This document shows positions 38,726-46,696 of a stretch of 64,000 nucleotides of DNA, one piece after another. Under the pieces are notes generated by a model. It was given only the letters and a program-made list of their open reading frames with translations. It was not told the origin of the DNA and ran no database searches. Positions within the stretch are counted from its first letter, which is position 1. Every line of letters begins with the position of its first letter. Position numbers and translations under genes: made by a program. This stretch comes from GCA-003244245 sp963712995 (GTDB lineage: Bacteria > Actinomycetota > Actinomycetes > Mycobacteriales > Pseudonocardiaceae), in the NCBI GenBank assembly GCA_963712995.1, contig CAVQKH010000021.1:1-64000 (forward strand), read 5' to 3'.

Positions 38726-39115
38726 ATGGCGATCGAGTCTGACGGACACAGCCGAGGTAATCCCAGGCTTTACGAGCTGATCGAGAACGCGCCAAAGACA
38801 GGGAAGAGTCCGACCATCTGGGCTTGGCCAGAGGTGGTGGACTGGCTTCGAGTGGCTGGCCAACCGGTGCCCGGCCCGTGGCCTCCGCATCAGCGGCCAC
38901 GACCAAACCCCGAGGAAGAGAGCCTTCCCGAGGCTGTGGTCGAGCCGGCTCGTCCGCAGGACATCCCGACCAATGTCCCCTCGACCAATGTCCCCTCGGA
39001 CACTGCCCCGAGGGACACTGCCCCAAGTCAGGTCAGTCAGGCCGACGTCCCGCATCAGAACTATGGGTTCGACGATCCTCCCCCCCGGCACGGACTTGGG
39101 TTGCTCGATTCCTGA
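38726..39115 (+). CDS. Hypothetical protein with HTH-adjacent-like N-terminus
   Basis: This 129-residue hydrophilic protein starts at ATG 38726 with a purine-rich site (GAGAGGGG) upstream. The first 45 residues (ending SPTIWAWPEVVDWLRVAG) resemble the part that follows a DNA-binding helix in small actinobacterial regulators. The rest is proline-rich and includes the repeated units TNVPSTNVPSDTAPRDTAP, encoded by short tandem DNA repeats at about 38968-39020. It lies directly before coxM, 150 bp away, but no link to CO metabolism can be shown. Confidence 0.45.
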   Translation: MAIESDGHSRGNPRLYELIENAPKTGKSPTIWAWPEVVDWLRVAGQPVPGPWPPHQRPRPNPEEESLPEAVVEPARPQDIPTNVPSTNVPSDTAPRDTAPSQVSQADVPHQNYGFDDPPPRHGLGLLDS

Positions 39116-39223
39116 GCGAGCCTTCCTCATCGGCTCGGTCAATATTCTTGACGCAAATTGGCCGACAGTGACAGCCTTGCTGGCCTCCCAGTGCGGGATA
39201 CCAGCGGATGAATGAATAGGCAT

Positions 39224-39229
39224 TACAAT
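39224..39229 (+). promoter_or_regulatory. Putative -10 box of the cox operon
   Basis: TACAAT lies in an AT-rich patch 37 bp before the coxM start, followed by a strong ribosome site AAGGAGG (39252-39258). No good -35 is seen at the right distance, so an activator may be needed. Confidence 0.35.
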
Positions 39230-39265
39230 TTTTCCTTTGGCTTTTTGAGGAAAAGGAGGATCTGG

Positions 39266-40132
39266 ATGTACCCGTCTCGTTTTCACTACGAGGCCCCACG
39301 TTCGCTTGACGAGGCGTTCGGCGTTTTGCAGGCGTACGGTGACGAGGCGAAGGTGCTCGCTGGGGGGCAGAGCCTCATCCCGCTGATCAAGCTACGCTTC
39401 GCGGCGCCGGCGGTAGTCCTCGACATCAACAATATTCCGGGGCTGGACTACCACGAAGAGGACTCGGACGGCTCCCTGCTTATTGGCGCACTGTGTCGGC
39501 ACCGGGATCTGGAGCGTTCTCCGTTGCTGCGGAGCAAACACCCCACCATGTCGATCACCGCGCCACTCATTGCGGACCCCATGGTCCGTAGCCGTGGAAC
39601 GCTGGTCGGCTCGGTCTGTCACGCGGATCCGCAGGGGGACTGGGCGTCGGTGATGCTGGCGCTGGGCGGCGAGATCATCGCCCGGAGTCCCGAGGGGGAG
39701 CGCGCGATCCCGGTCTCCCAGTTCGTTCTCGGGCCGTTCCAGAACGCCCTGCAGCCGACCGAGATCGCGATCAGAGCACGGGTCCCTGCGCCGCGAGGCA
39801 CTCGTTCGGGCACCTACCTCAAGCTGGAGCGGAGGGTAGGAGACTTCGCGACCGTCGGTCTCGCGGTCGCGCTCGAGATGTCCGGTGGCACGATCAACCG
39901 GGCTGGCATCGCACTGACCGGTGTCGGATCCAACAACATCCAGTGCACCGCAGCCGAGCAGTCACTGGCCGGTAAGACGCTCAACGCCAGCACCATCGAT
40001 CAGGCGGCTCGGCTGTCGGCGGAGGCGGCTCAGCCCAAGACCGATGTTCGCGGGAGCGCGGAGTACAAGCGGCATGTTGTGTACACCTTCGTCACGCGCG
40101 CGTTGAGTAACCGAGTGGGCATGGCGGCCTGA
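39266..40132 (+). CDS. coxM: CO dehydrogenase medium (FAD) subunit
   Basis: This is a 288-residue flavoprotein subunit of the Mo-Cu carbon monoxide dehydrogenase, which passes electrons from the iron-sulfur subunit to the quinone pool. The FAD-binding motifs VLAGGQSLIPLIKLRFA (about residue 31) and SRGTLVGSVCHADPQGDW are clear. The start is ATG 39266, 8 bp after the ribosome site. The frame is open upstream to 39212 but that part contains the promoter region. The gene order coxM-coxS-coxL is that of classical form I operons. Confidence 0.93.
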   Translation: MYPSRFHYEAPRSLDEAFGVLQAYGDEAKVLAGGQSLIPLIKLRFAAPAVVLDINNIPGLDYHEEDSDGSLLIGALCRHRDLERSPLLRSKHPTMSITAPLIADPMVRSRGTLVGSVCHADPQGDWASVMLALGGEIIARSPEGERAIPVSQFVLGPFQNALQPTEIAIRARVPAPRGTRSGTYLKLERRVGDFATVGLAVALEMSGGTINRAGIALTGVGSNNIQCTAAEQSLAGKTLNASTIDQAARLSAEAAQPKTDVRGSAEYKRHVVYTFVTRALSNRVGMAA

Positions 40133-40191
40133 GGTCCTGGCACTAACTCGATAGGTACTTTCAAAGGCATTGGTGACATCAAGGAGGCGGC

Positions 40192-40686
40192 GTGGAAGAG
40201 CGACGGATAAACGTCGTGGTGAACGGGGAACCGAAATCTGTCGATGTCGAGCCTCGCATACTCCTGGCCCACTTCTTCCGTGAAGTGCTAGGGATGACCG
40301 GCACGCACATCGGCTGCGATACAACCAACTGCGGTGCGTGCACCGTGTTGGTCGACGGTTTGCCCATGAAGTCGTGCACCATGTTCGCCGTCATGGTCGA
40401 TGGGCACGAGGTGACGACCGTCGAGGGTCTCGGTTTGTCCAGTGAGCTTCATCCCATTCAGCAGGGATTCCGGGAGGAGCACGGACTGCAGTGTGGGTTC
40501 TGCACCCCGGGGATGATGTTGGCAACGAAGGCACTGCTGGCGGAGAATCCCAACCCGACTGAGGAAGACATACGTTGGGGACTTTCCGGCAACCTCTGTC
40601 GTTGCACTGGTTACCAAAACATCGTGAAAGCGGTTCTTTGGGCTGCGGAGCAAATGCGGTCCGAAGCGGGCTCATTTAGTCGCTGA
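40192..40686 (+). CDS. coxS: CO dehydrogenase small (2Fe-2S) subunit
   Basis: This is a 164-residue subunit with two [2Fe-2S] clusters. The plant-type ferredoxin cluster has cysteines in HIGCDTTNCGACTV plus KSCTMF. The C-terminal four-helix cluster has QCGFCTPGMM and NLCRCTGYQNI. It moves electrons from the Mo-Cu site in CoxL to the FAD in CoxM. The GTG start at 40192 has a ribosome site AAGGAGG nearby. The length matches characterised CoxS proteins. Confidence 0.95.
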   Translation: MEERRINVVVNGEPKSVDVEPRILLAHFFREVLGMTGTHIGCDTTNCGACTVLVDGLPMKSCTMFAVMVDGHEVTTVEGLGLSSELHPIQQGFREEHGLQCGFCTPGMMLATKALLAENPNPTEEDIRWGLSGNLCRCTGYQNIVKAVLWAAEQMRSEAGSFSR

Positions 40687-40725
40687 CGGCTAGAGGCTAG
40701 AGTCGACGACAAGGGAGATAGTGAC

Positions 40726-43113
40726 GTGGCGCAGGCATTGGACGAAATCAAGATTGGTGGCTTGGGTGCAAGCCGCAAGCGGGTGGAGGACGACCGCTTC
40801 CTCCGGGGTAAGGGCCACTACATCGATGACTTCAAGTTGCCCGGCATGGTGCACTTGGAGATCCTCCGTAGTCCATTAGCCCACGCACGGATCAAGTCGA
40901 TCGACACGAGCAAAGCCTGGCAGATGCCGGGTGTGCACATGGTGCTCACCGGCGACATGGCCGCCCAGCACAACCTGGCGTGGATGCCGACGCTGTCCTA
41001 CGACACCCAGGCGGTGCTCGCCACCGACAAGGTGCGGTTCCAGGGCCAGGAGATCGCGTGCGTGATCGCCGACGACCCGTACATCGCCAAGGATGGCTGC
41101 GAGGCGATCGTGGTCGAGTACGAGCCGCTTCCGCCGATCGTCAACCCCTACCAGGCCGTCGCGGAAGGCGCCCCGATCATCCGGGACGACAAGGAAGGGC
41201 AGACGGACAACATCTGCTACCGCTGGGAGGTCGGCGACCGGGACGGGACCGAACGCGCCTTCGCCCAAGCCGACCTGGTCTCGAAGATTGATCTGCACTA
41301 CCCGAGGTCGCACCCGTCGCCGATCGAGTGCTGCGGGTCGATCGCGGACTACAACGCGGCGACCACGAAGCTCACGGTCTACATGACGACCCAGGCGCCG
41401 CACATCATCCGGGCAGCGGTGGCGATCGTCGCCGAGCTGCCAGAGCACATGATCCGGGTCATCTCGCCTGACATCGGTGGCGGGTTCGGCAACAAGGTCC
41501 CGGTGTATCCAGGGTACGTCTGCTCGATTCTCTGCTCCATCCTCCTCACGCGGCCAGTCAAGTGGATCGAGGACAAGACCGGTAACCTCATCTCCACGCA
41601 CTACGCGCGTGATATCTACTACAAAGGCGAACTCGCGCTCCGTAAGGACGGCAAGATCCTCGCGGTGAGATTCCATTGTGACAGTGATAATGGCGCCTTC
41701 TTCTCGGACGCTCAGCCGACGAAATTCAAGATCGGGCTGATGCATTCGGCGTTTGCTTGCTACAACATTCCGTTCGCGTACATGACGGCACAGGGCGCAT
41801 ATACGAATAAGGCGCCCGGAGGCGTCGCGTATCGATGTTCCTTCCGGGTCACCGAAGCGATGTTCTTCCAGGAGCGGGCGATCCAGGCCGCCGCCGACGA
41901 CCTGGGCATGGATCAGGCGGAATTCCGTCGCATCAACCTGGTGAGGGACGATCAGTTCCCGTTCCGAACGCCCTATGGATTCTTGCTGGACTCCGGGCAG
42001 TACGGGAAGTGTCTCGACGTCGCGCTCAATGCCGTCGACTATCCAGGCTTCCTGCGCGAGAAGGAAGAAGCCCGCGCACAGGGCCGGCGCCTCGGGATCG
42101 GTATCTCGACCATGACCGAGCCGCTGGGTGCTGGTAACAGCCGCGAGTACGACATCCTCGGCATCAAGATGTTCGATGCCGCGGAACTGCGGGTGCACCC
42201 CAGCGGGAAGGCGATCCTGAAGATCGGGGCGCAGACCCAGGGCCAGGGCCACGAGACGACGTTCGCTCAGATCGTCACGCACGAGCTGGGTATTCCGGCG
42301 GCCGATATCCTGGTTCAGCACGGCGACACCGACAACACGCCATTCGGCATGGGGACCTACGCGTCCCGGAGCACGCCGACCGCAGGCGCGGCGACGTCCA
42401 TGGTGGCCCGCAAGATCCGGGCGAAGGCCAGGAAGCTGGCCGCTCACCTGCTTGAGGTGTCCGAAGAGGACGTGGAGTGGGAGCTTGGCCGCTTCTACGT
42501 ACGGGGTGCACCGAACAATGGTGTGTCCATCCAGGAGTGCGCCATGGCGGCATACGGCAACATGCCTGATGGCATGGAGCCGGGGCTGGAGAACAACGCG
42601 TACTACGACCCGCCGAACATGACGTGGCCGTTCGCGGCGTACATCGTGACGGTCGAGGTCGATCCTGACACCGGTGTGTGGGACGTGTTGCGCATGGTCG
42701 CGGTCGATGACTGCGGTGTCCGCATCAACCCGATGATCGTCGAGGCCCAGATCATGGGCGGAATGACCGAGGCCTACGCGGTGGCCAACATGCAGTTCAT
42801 CACGTTCGATGCCGAAGGTAACTGTGTAGGCTCCAATTACATGGACTACCTACTGCCGACGGCGTGGGAGACTCCGGGTTTCGAGCTTCATGAGGTCGTT
42901 ACGCCTTCACCGCATCACCCGATCGGCGCCAAGGGCGTCGGTGAGTGTGCTGCGGTCGGTGGCCCAGCGGCATTCGTGAACGCGGTGATGAACGCCATCG
43001 ACGACACCGGGGTGCGGAACATCGACATGCCGCTGCTTCCCGACCGCGTGTGGGAGGCACTGAAGTACAAGCGGAATATTTCCGGAATGCCTCCGGTCAA
43101 GACAGACGGCTGA
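40726..43113 (+). CDS. coxL: CO dehydrogenase large (Mo-Cu) subunit, form I
   Basis: This is the 795-residue catalytic subunit, oxidising CO to CO2 at a Mo-S-Cu centre with molybdopterin cytosine dinucleotide. The active-site loop reads AYRCSFR at residues 368-374, which is the form I signature; Cys371 binds the copper. Form II enzymes have AYRGAGR. The glutamate near molybdenum is Glu740 in GAKGVGECAAVGGPA. The cofactor-binding loops SPDIGGGFGNKVPVY and GAQTQGQGHETTFAQ are intact. The start is GTG 40726, 39 bp after coxS. The sequence supports a working CO dehydrogenase, not a generic xanthine oxidase. Confidence 0.96.
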   Translation: MAQALDEIKIGGLGASRKRVEDDRFLRGKGHYIDDFKLPGMVHLEILRSPLAHARIKSIDTSKAWQMPGVHMVLTGDMAAQHNLAWMPTLSYDTQAVLATDKVRFQGQEIACVIADDPYIAKDGCEAIVVEYEPLPPIVNPYQAVAEGAPIIRDDKEGQTDNICYRWEVGDRDGTERAFAQADLVSKIDLHYPRSHPSPIECCGSIADYNAATTKLTVYMTTQAPHIIRAAVAIVAELPEHMIRVISPDIGGGFGNKVPVYPGYVCSILCSILLTRPVKWIEDKTGNLISTHYARDIYYKGELALRKDGKILAVRFHCDSDNGAFFSDAQPTKFKIGLMHSAFACYNIPFAYMTAQGAYTNKAPGGVAYRCSFRVTEAMFFQERAIQAAADDLGMDQAEFRRINLVRDDQFPFRTPYGFLLDSGQYGKCLDVALNAVDYPGFLREKEEARAQGRRLGIGISTMTEPLGAGNSREYDILGIKMFDAAELRVHPSGKAILKIGAQTQGQGHETTFAQIVTHELGIPAADILVQHGDTDNTPFGMGTYASRSTPTAGAATSMVARKIRAKARKLAAHLLEVSEEDVEWELGRFYVRGAPNNGVSIQECAMAAYGNMPDGMEPGLENNAYYDPPNMTWPFAAYIVTVEVDPDTGVWDVLRMVAVDDCGVRINPMIVEAQIMGGMTEAYAVANMQFITFDAEGNCVGSNYMDYLLPTAWETPGFELHEVVTPSPHHPIGAKGVGECAAVGGPAAFVNAVMNAIDDTGVRNIDMPLLPDRVWEALKYKRNISGMPPVKTDG

Positions 43114-43139
43114 TAAGTGCACTGTGGATAGATAGGTCG

Positions 43140-44135
43140 ATGGAGATGGACGGGTGGGACGTCCTTGAGCATGCCCGTGAGCTGTCGAATCGCGGAGAGG
43201 CGTTTGTGCTGGCCACCGTTGTGTGGCGGCGTGGCCCGTCCTCGGGCAAGGAGGGTTGCCGGGCTGTCATCACAGCCTCGGGGCAGGTGTTCGGGTTCAT
43301 CGGTGGCGCCTGCGCGGAACCTGTGGTCGTTCGCGAGGCCCGGCACATCCTTGCCGAGGGTGTGCCGCGCCTCGTCTTCCTCGGCACGCCTGACGAACTC
43401 GAGTCGGTGGCCGTCCGGGAGGGCATCAGCTACGTACCGATGTCCTGTCAGAGCGAAGGTGCCTTGGAGATCTACATCGAACCCGTGGTGCCCAAGACTC
43501 ACCTCGTGGTTGTCGGGCGGTCTCCGATGGTGGAAGCGCTCGTCCAGATGGGCCAGGCGATCGGTTGGCGAACCGTGCTCGTCGACCCCGATGGTGGTAC
43601 CGCGGAGAGTCATCCGCTGGCACAGCACGTGGTCAGCGGGCTTGACTTCAAGGCGGCTGAGGTCGATGAGCGCTCCCTCGTGGTGGTGGCCACGCAAGGT
43701 CATCATGACGAGGAGGCCGTAGAGCAGGCACTCCTAGCCGGACCCGCCTACATCGGCTTGGTCGGCTCGCGACCACGGGCCAAGTCGGTGCTCGAGTTCC
43801 TGGAAAGTCGCGGATTGTCGAAAGAGGCGTTGGCCCGGGTGAAGGTGCCGGCGGGTCTCGATCTCGGAAAAATCTCGCACCGCGAAATCGGGGTAGGGGT
43901 ACTGGCTGAGTTGGTGAAACTGAGGGCCGCCGGCAAGCTCGTTAAGGGCGTGCCGCCTGAGTTGCCTGAGGTCGCCGAAGCGATCGACCCGGTGTGCGGC
44001 ATGACGGTGGAAATGGGGTCCGCACGCCACAAGGTGGATCACAACGGAACCACGTACTACTTCTGCGCTCCGGGATGCGCCAGGGCGTTCAAGAAGGATC
44101 CCGCCGACTTCATCGGATCGGGGACGGTGTCATGA
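43140..44135 (+). CDS. XdhC/CoxI-family maturation protein fused to a YHS domain
   Basis: This 331-residue protein combines an XdhC-type cofactor-maturation domain with a C-terminal YHS domain. The XdhC part has VVWRRGPSSGKEGCRAVIT and the Rossmann-like segments IEPVVPKTHLVVVGRSPMV and AGPAYIGLVGSRPRA. The YHS domain starts near residue 282: DPVCGMTVEMG, then YYFCAPGCARAFKKDP, with Cys286, Cys309 and Cys313 as likely metal ligands. XdhC/CoxF/CoxI proteins help build the Mo-S-Cu site. YHS domains bind metals such as copper, so the fusion may bring Cu(I) to the maturing enzyme; that is an inference. ATG 43140 is the start. Confidence 0.85.
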   Translation: MEMDGWDVLEHARELSNRGEAFVLATVVWRRGPSSGKEGCRAVITASGQVFGFIGGACAEPVVVREARHILAEGVPRLVFLGTPDELESVAVREGISYVPMSCQSEGALEIYIEPVVPKTHLVVVGRSPMVEALVQMGQAIGWRTVLVDPDGGTAESHPLAQHVVSGLDFKAAEVDERSLVVVATQGHHDEEAVEQALLAGPAYIGLVGSRPRAKSVLEFLESRGLSKEALARVKVPAGLDLGKISHREIGVGVLAELVKLRAAGKLVKGVPPELPEVAEAIDPVCGMTVEMGSARHKVDHNGTTYYFCAPGCARAFKKDPADFIGSGTVS

Positions 44136-44178
44136 ATCGAAAGTTCGGTCCCTGCGTGGTAAGGAGAGCGAGTAGTCG

Positions 44179-44748
44179 ATGCTGATCGAAAGCGAGTTCG
44201 AAGTTGCTGCGCCGCTCGAGCAGGTGTGGAAACACATGCAAGACGTGCCGCGGATCGCACCCTGCCTGCCAGGTGCCGAGCTCACCGATGTCAACGGGGA
44301 TGTATACAAGGGGCGGGTGACCACCAAAATGGGCCCGGTGAAGCTCCAGTTCGCCGGTACCGCCCAGATCGTGCTGCGGGACGAAGCTGCTAAGCGAATC
44401 GTGATGGATGCGTCTGGTTCGGAGGAAAAGGGCAAGGGCCAAGCCACCATGAAGGTCACGTCGACGATGGTGTCCTCCGGCAGCGGAACGCGAGTCAAGG
44501 TGGCCCAGGACCTTCAGCTTTCCGGTGCTGCTGCGCAGTTCGGCAGGGGCATGGTTCAGGACGTCACCAGCGTGATCATGAAAAGTTTTGCCAAGTGCAT
44601 CGCGGATGACATCGGGCGAGCCCACCGGGGCGAGGCCCCGGTAGCACGCGAAGCTGTTCCAGTGAAGGGTTTCAGCATCGCCATGCAGGCGGCCATGACT
44701 GCGTTGAAGCGGTTCTTCGGCCGGCTTTTCGGCCGGGGAAAATCGTGA
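44179..44748 (+). CDS. coxG: CoxG, SRPBCC-fold CO dehydrogenase accessory protein
   Basis: This 189-residue protein has a START/SRPBCC (CoxG) lipid-binding fold, as in FEVAAPLEQVWKHMQDVPR and ELTDVNGDVYKGRV. A C-terminal tail ends in a basic amphipathic helix (ALKRFFGRLFGRGKS) that can associate with membranes. In mycobacteria CoxG is reported to deliver menaquinone between the membrane and the soluble CO dehydrogenase. ATG 44179 has a ribosome site AAGGAGAG. It links the enzyme to the membrane genes that follow. Confidence 0.9.
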   Translation: MLIESEFEVAAPLEQVWKHMQDVPRIAPCLPGAELTDVNGDVYKGRVTTKMGPVKLQFAGTAQIVLRDEAAKRIVMDASGSEEKGKGQATMKVTSTMVSSGSGTRVKVAQDLQLSGAAAQFGRGMVQDVTSVIMKSFAKCIADDIGRAHRGEAPVAREAVPVKGFSIAMQAAMTALKRFFGRLFGRGKS

Positions 44749-44779
44749 TAACGATCCGTGAGTGAAGGAGAGACTAGAT

Positions 44780-45046
44780 ATGTTCTGGTGGTGGATCGGT
44801 GATCTCGTTCTACTCTTCGCGGTATTGCCCATCGTTGTGGTGTTGATGAACCGTATCGTCGCGCCAGTGGATCGAATCCGCAAGACTGTGGATGACATTC
44901 TGTACAACGGTGTGATTCTGACCGGGGAGCTTGACAATGTTCCCGCACTGCTGGCCGAGACGGACAGCACGGTCAATTCGGTGGCCATCGGTGCGACTCG
45001 CTACGTGAAGCGCGTCGGGGCCGTGCTAGGGACCCTTGGTGCCTGA
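44780..45046 (+). CDS. Small membrane protein 1 of the cox operon
   Basis: This 88-residue protein has one strong membrane helix (about residues 4-24) and a cytosolic helical tail with VDRIRKTVDDILYNG. It starts at ATG 44780, with a ribosome site AAGGAGAG 11 bp upstream, and lies 31 bp after coxG. No known domain was recognised. With the four membrane genes that follow it forms a series of one-helix proteins with similar coiled tails, which suggests a membrane scaffold; that is an inference from shape and position. Confidence 0.75.
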   Translation: MFWWWIGDLVLLFAVLPIVVVLMNRIVAPVDRIRKTVDDILYNGVILTGELDNVPALLAETDSTVNSVAIGATRYVKRVGAVLGTLGA

Positions 45047-45070
45047 GATATCGAGGAAGAGGAGGAAGCC

Positions 45071-45298
45071 ATGCCAGCAGCCGCGTGGGTGACCCTATTG
45101 GCTGTCGCGCTGATAGTGGCCGTTGTTGGGCTCTCGCTGTTGAAAGTGATTTCCCAGCTGCGACACGTCTCCTGGACACTTGGCGCGATCATCGTCGGTG
45201 TCAACGCGATCGCTTATCAGACGAGGACTGTTCCGGAGGTCATCCCTTCGGTCAACGCGAACCTCGCGCCGGTACGAGCTATGGCAGAACAGGTTTAA
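45071..45298 (+). CDS. Small membrane protein 2 of the cox operon
   Basis: This 75-residue protein has an N-terminal membrane helix (about residues 6-26) and an amphipathic tail VPEVIPSVNANLAPVRAMAE. A ribosome site AGGAGG lies 8 bp before the ATG. No family was recognised. Confidence 0.7.
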   Translation: MPAAAWVTLLAVALIVAVVGLSLLKVISQLRHVSWTLGAIIVGVNAIAYQTRTVPEVIPSVNANLAPVRAMAEQV

Positions 45299-45351
45299 GG
45301 CCGGCGACGACCAGTTAGGTCGACGTTGGAACTGGATAAGGAGTGGAAGAG

Positions 45352-45531
45352 ATGCACGAGTTCACATGTGGTCATCAGGAATGCAGCTCGCAGTTCAGCT
45401 CGGGCACCAAAGATGCCCTGATGCGGCAGGTCGCTGATCACCTCAAGGAAGTCCACAACGTTCAAACGGCGACTCAGACGCTCTTGGGTTACCTCGAAAC
45501 CACGTGCGTGACCTCGACGCCGGAGCGTTAG
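45352..45531 (+). CDS. DUF1059 family small protein with a Cys2-His2 pattern
   Basis: This 59-residue protein starts MHEFTCGHQECSSQF and belongs to the DUF1059 family. Cys6 and Cys11, with His30 and His35 in ADHLKEVH, form a C-x4-C-x18-H-x4-H arrangement able to bind zinc. Family function is unknown. It lies in the middle of the five small membrane proteins, so it probably works with them or with metal handling for CO dehydrogenase. ATG 45352 is preferred over an upstream ATG because it matches the family N-terminus. Confidence 0.75.
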   Translation: MHEFTCGHQECSSQFSSGTKDALMRQVADHLKEVHNVQTATQTLLGYLETTCVTSTPER

Positions 45532-45585
45532 CACTGGTAAACCCCGAAGAACACAATAAACTGCTACCGAAAGGAGGGCTGCGGG

Positions 45586-45876
45586 ATGGTGTTGTTGTTA
45601 CTCGCGGAACAGGCGCCCGGGCCCGGTGAGGCGAATCTGTTCGGCTGGTACCTCGGTTTCGCGATCGCTGTCGTTGTCATTTCTGTGGTGGTCGCATTGG
45701 TGGCCCCGGTCCTGGTGCTCGCCGCTCGGATCGCCCGCCAGGCACCACAGATCAACCAGGCCCTTCAACAGTCATATCGAAACACGCTCCCATTGGCTGA
45801 CCTCCGACAGACGATCGACCACGCAGAGGTCATCCTCGGCGGTCTGGAACGCGGACGCGCTAGGCTTGGAGGTTAG
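45586..45876 (+). CDS. Small membrane protein 3 of the cox operon
   Basis: This 96-residue protein has one long hydrophobic helix (about residues 20-46), followed by a helical cytosolic tail (QINQALQQSYRNTLPLADL). A ribosome site AAAGGAGG lies 13 bp before the ATG. It ends 2 bp before the next gene, so the two are tightly linked. No family was recognised. Confidence 0.75.
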   Translation: MVLLLLAEQAPGPGEANLFGWYLGFAIAVVVISVVVALVAPVLVLAARIARQAPQINQALQQSYRNTLPLADLRQTIDHAEVILGGLERGRARLGG

Positions 45877-45878
45877 CG

Positions 45879-46214
45879 ATGGTGACGGCATTTCTCCTTG
45901 GATATGCAGGTGCACCTGATGGATATGCGCCTGAAGAGGCCACCTTCTGGTGGGTCGCGATAGGCATGGGTTTCGGCGTCCTGATCGTGGTGATCCTCTT
46001 GCTCAGCTCCCTGGTGTCCATGGTGCGGTCCATTGATCAGAGCGTGGTGGGAGTCCGGGACACCCTGCGGGCCATCCCGCAGAATACGGTCAATTCGGCG
46101 CTCATCCCTATCACCGCTGACAGGGTTGACGCAGTGCTGGCAGAGGGTCTGCAGCATCATCTGTTCCTGACCAGGGTTCTCACTGGTGCAGGGACGCCGG
46201 TTGGAAAGGGCTAG
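45879..46214 (+). CDS. Small membrane protein 4 of the cox operon
   Basis: This 111-residue protein has one membrane helix (about residues 24-48) and a helical tail (SIDQSVVGVRDTLRAIPQN) like that of its neighbours. It starts 2 bp after the preceding stop, and the next gene starts 2 bp after its own stop, so the three membrane genes are probably translationally coupled. No known domain. Confidence 0.75.
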   Translation: MVTAFLLGYAGAPDGYAPEEATFWWVAIGMGFGVLIVVILLLSSLVSMVRSIDQSVVGVRDTLRAIPQNTVNSALIPITADRVDAVLAEGLQHHLFLTRVLTGAGTPVGKG

Positions 46215-46216
46215 AG

Positions 46217-46582
46217 ATGACTCTTATCCTCCTGACTGTTGTCTGCATCGCGTTGTTGATCGCGGTTCTGGCGATCTACCTCTTTATCATCGGTGTCCTG
46301 CTCAATCGCATCGCGGACAATCTTGATGACTGCTTGGGAAGCGTGAAGACGATCGCCAAGCACGCCGAGGTCATTGTTCCTGCGGTCGAGCACATCAACC
46401 GAACAGGTGGAGTGGTCGCAAGTGCGCTACCGCTGCTCTATGGCGGGGCAGAGAAAATTCAGGCCAAATTGGCTGCCCCTGCACCGGCACCGGTTAATGG
46501 GCACACGAACCTGCCGGCCTCGGGTCGTCGTCGGTCGCGGCTGATGGACACGGTCGGCTTCAAGGGCGGCCGTCATCACTAG
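46217..46582 (+). CDS. Small membrane protein 5 of the cox operon
   Basis: This 121-residue protein has an N-terminal membrane helix (about residues 4-28) and a tail containing NRIADNLDDCLGSVKTIAK. This resembles the tail pattern of the other four. The C-terminus is proline/alanine-rich and basic. It is the last gene of the plus-strand cox operon; a perfect 27-bp hairpin follows 39 bp later. Confidence 0.75.
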   Translation: MTLILLTVVCIALLIAVLAIYLFIIGVLLNRIADNLDDCLGSVKTIAKHAEVIVPAVEHINRTGGVVASALPLLYGGAEKIQAKLAAPAPAPVNGHTNLPASGRRRSRLMDTVGFKGGRHH

Positions 46583-46621
46583 GCTCCGCGAGGCCTGACT
46601 GTAGGGACCCCGCTCGGTAGC

Positions 46622-46677
46622 GGTTGAATAAGCGGTGGGGGAGAGACCTGGGTCTCTCCCCCACCGCTTATTCAACC
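46622..46677. terminator. Perfect 27-bp hairpin between convergent cox operons
   Basis: The arms 46622-46648 and 46651-46677 are exactly complementary with a 2-nt centre (TG). The core GGTGGGGGAGAGACC is very stable. It lies between the end of the plus-strand cox operon (46582) and the end of the minus-strand operon (46697) and should stop transcription from both sides. Confidence 0.85.
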
Positions 46678-46696
46678 TCGCGGCGTGATCATGTAC

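Noticed and set aside
38968..39020. Short tandem repeats that first looked like a CRISPR or regulatory array
   Set aside because: The units are about 15 bp, adjoining, without spacers, and lie in frame inside a coding sequence.
40876..42447. 523-residue minus-strand open frame opposite coxL
   Set aside because: It is an antisense shadow of a strongly conserved enzyme gene.
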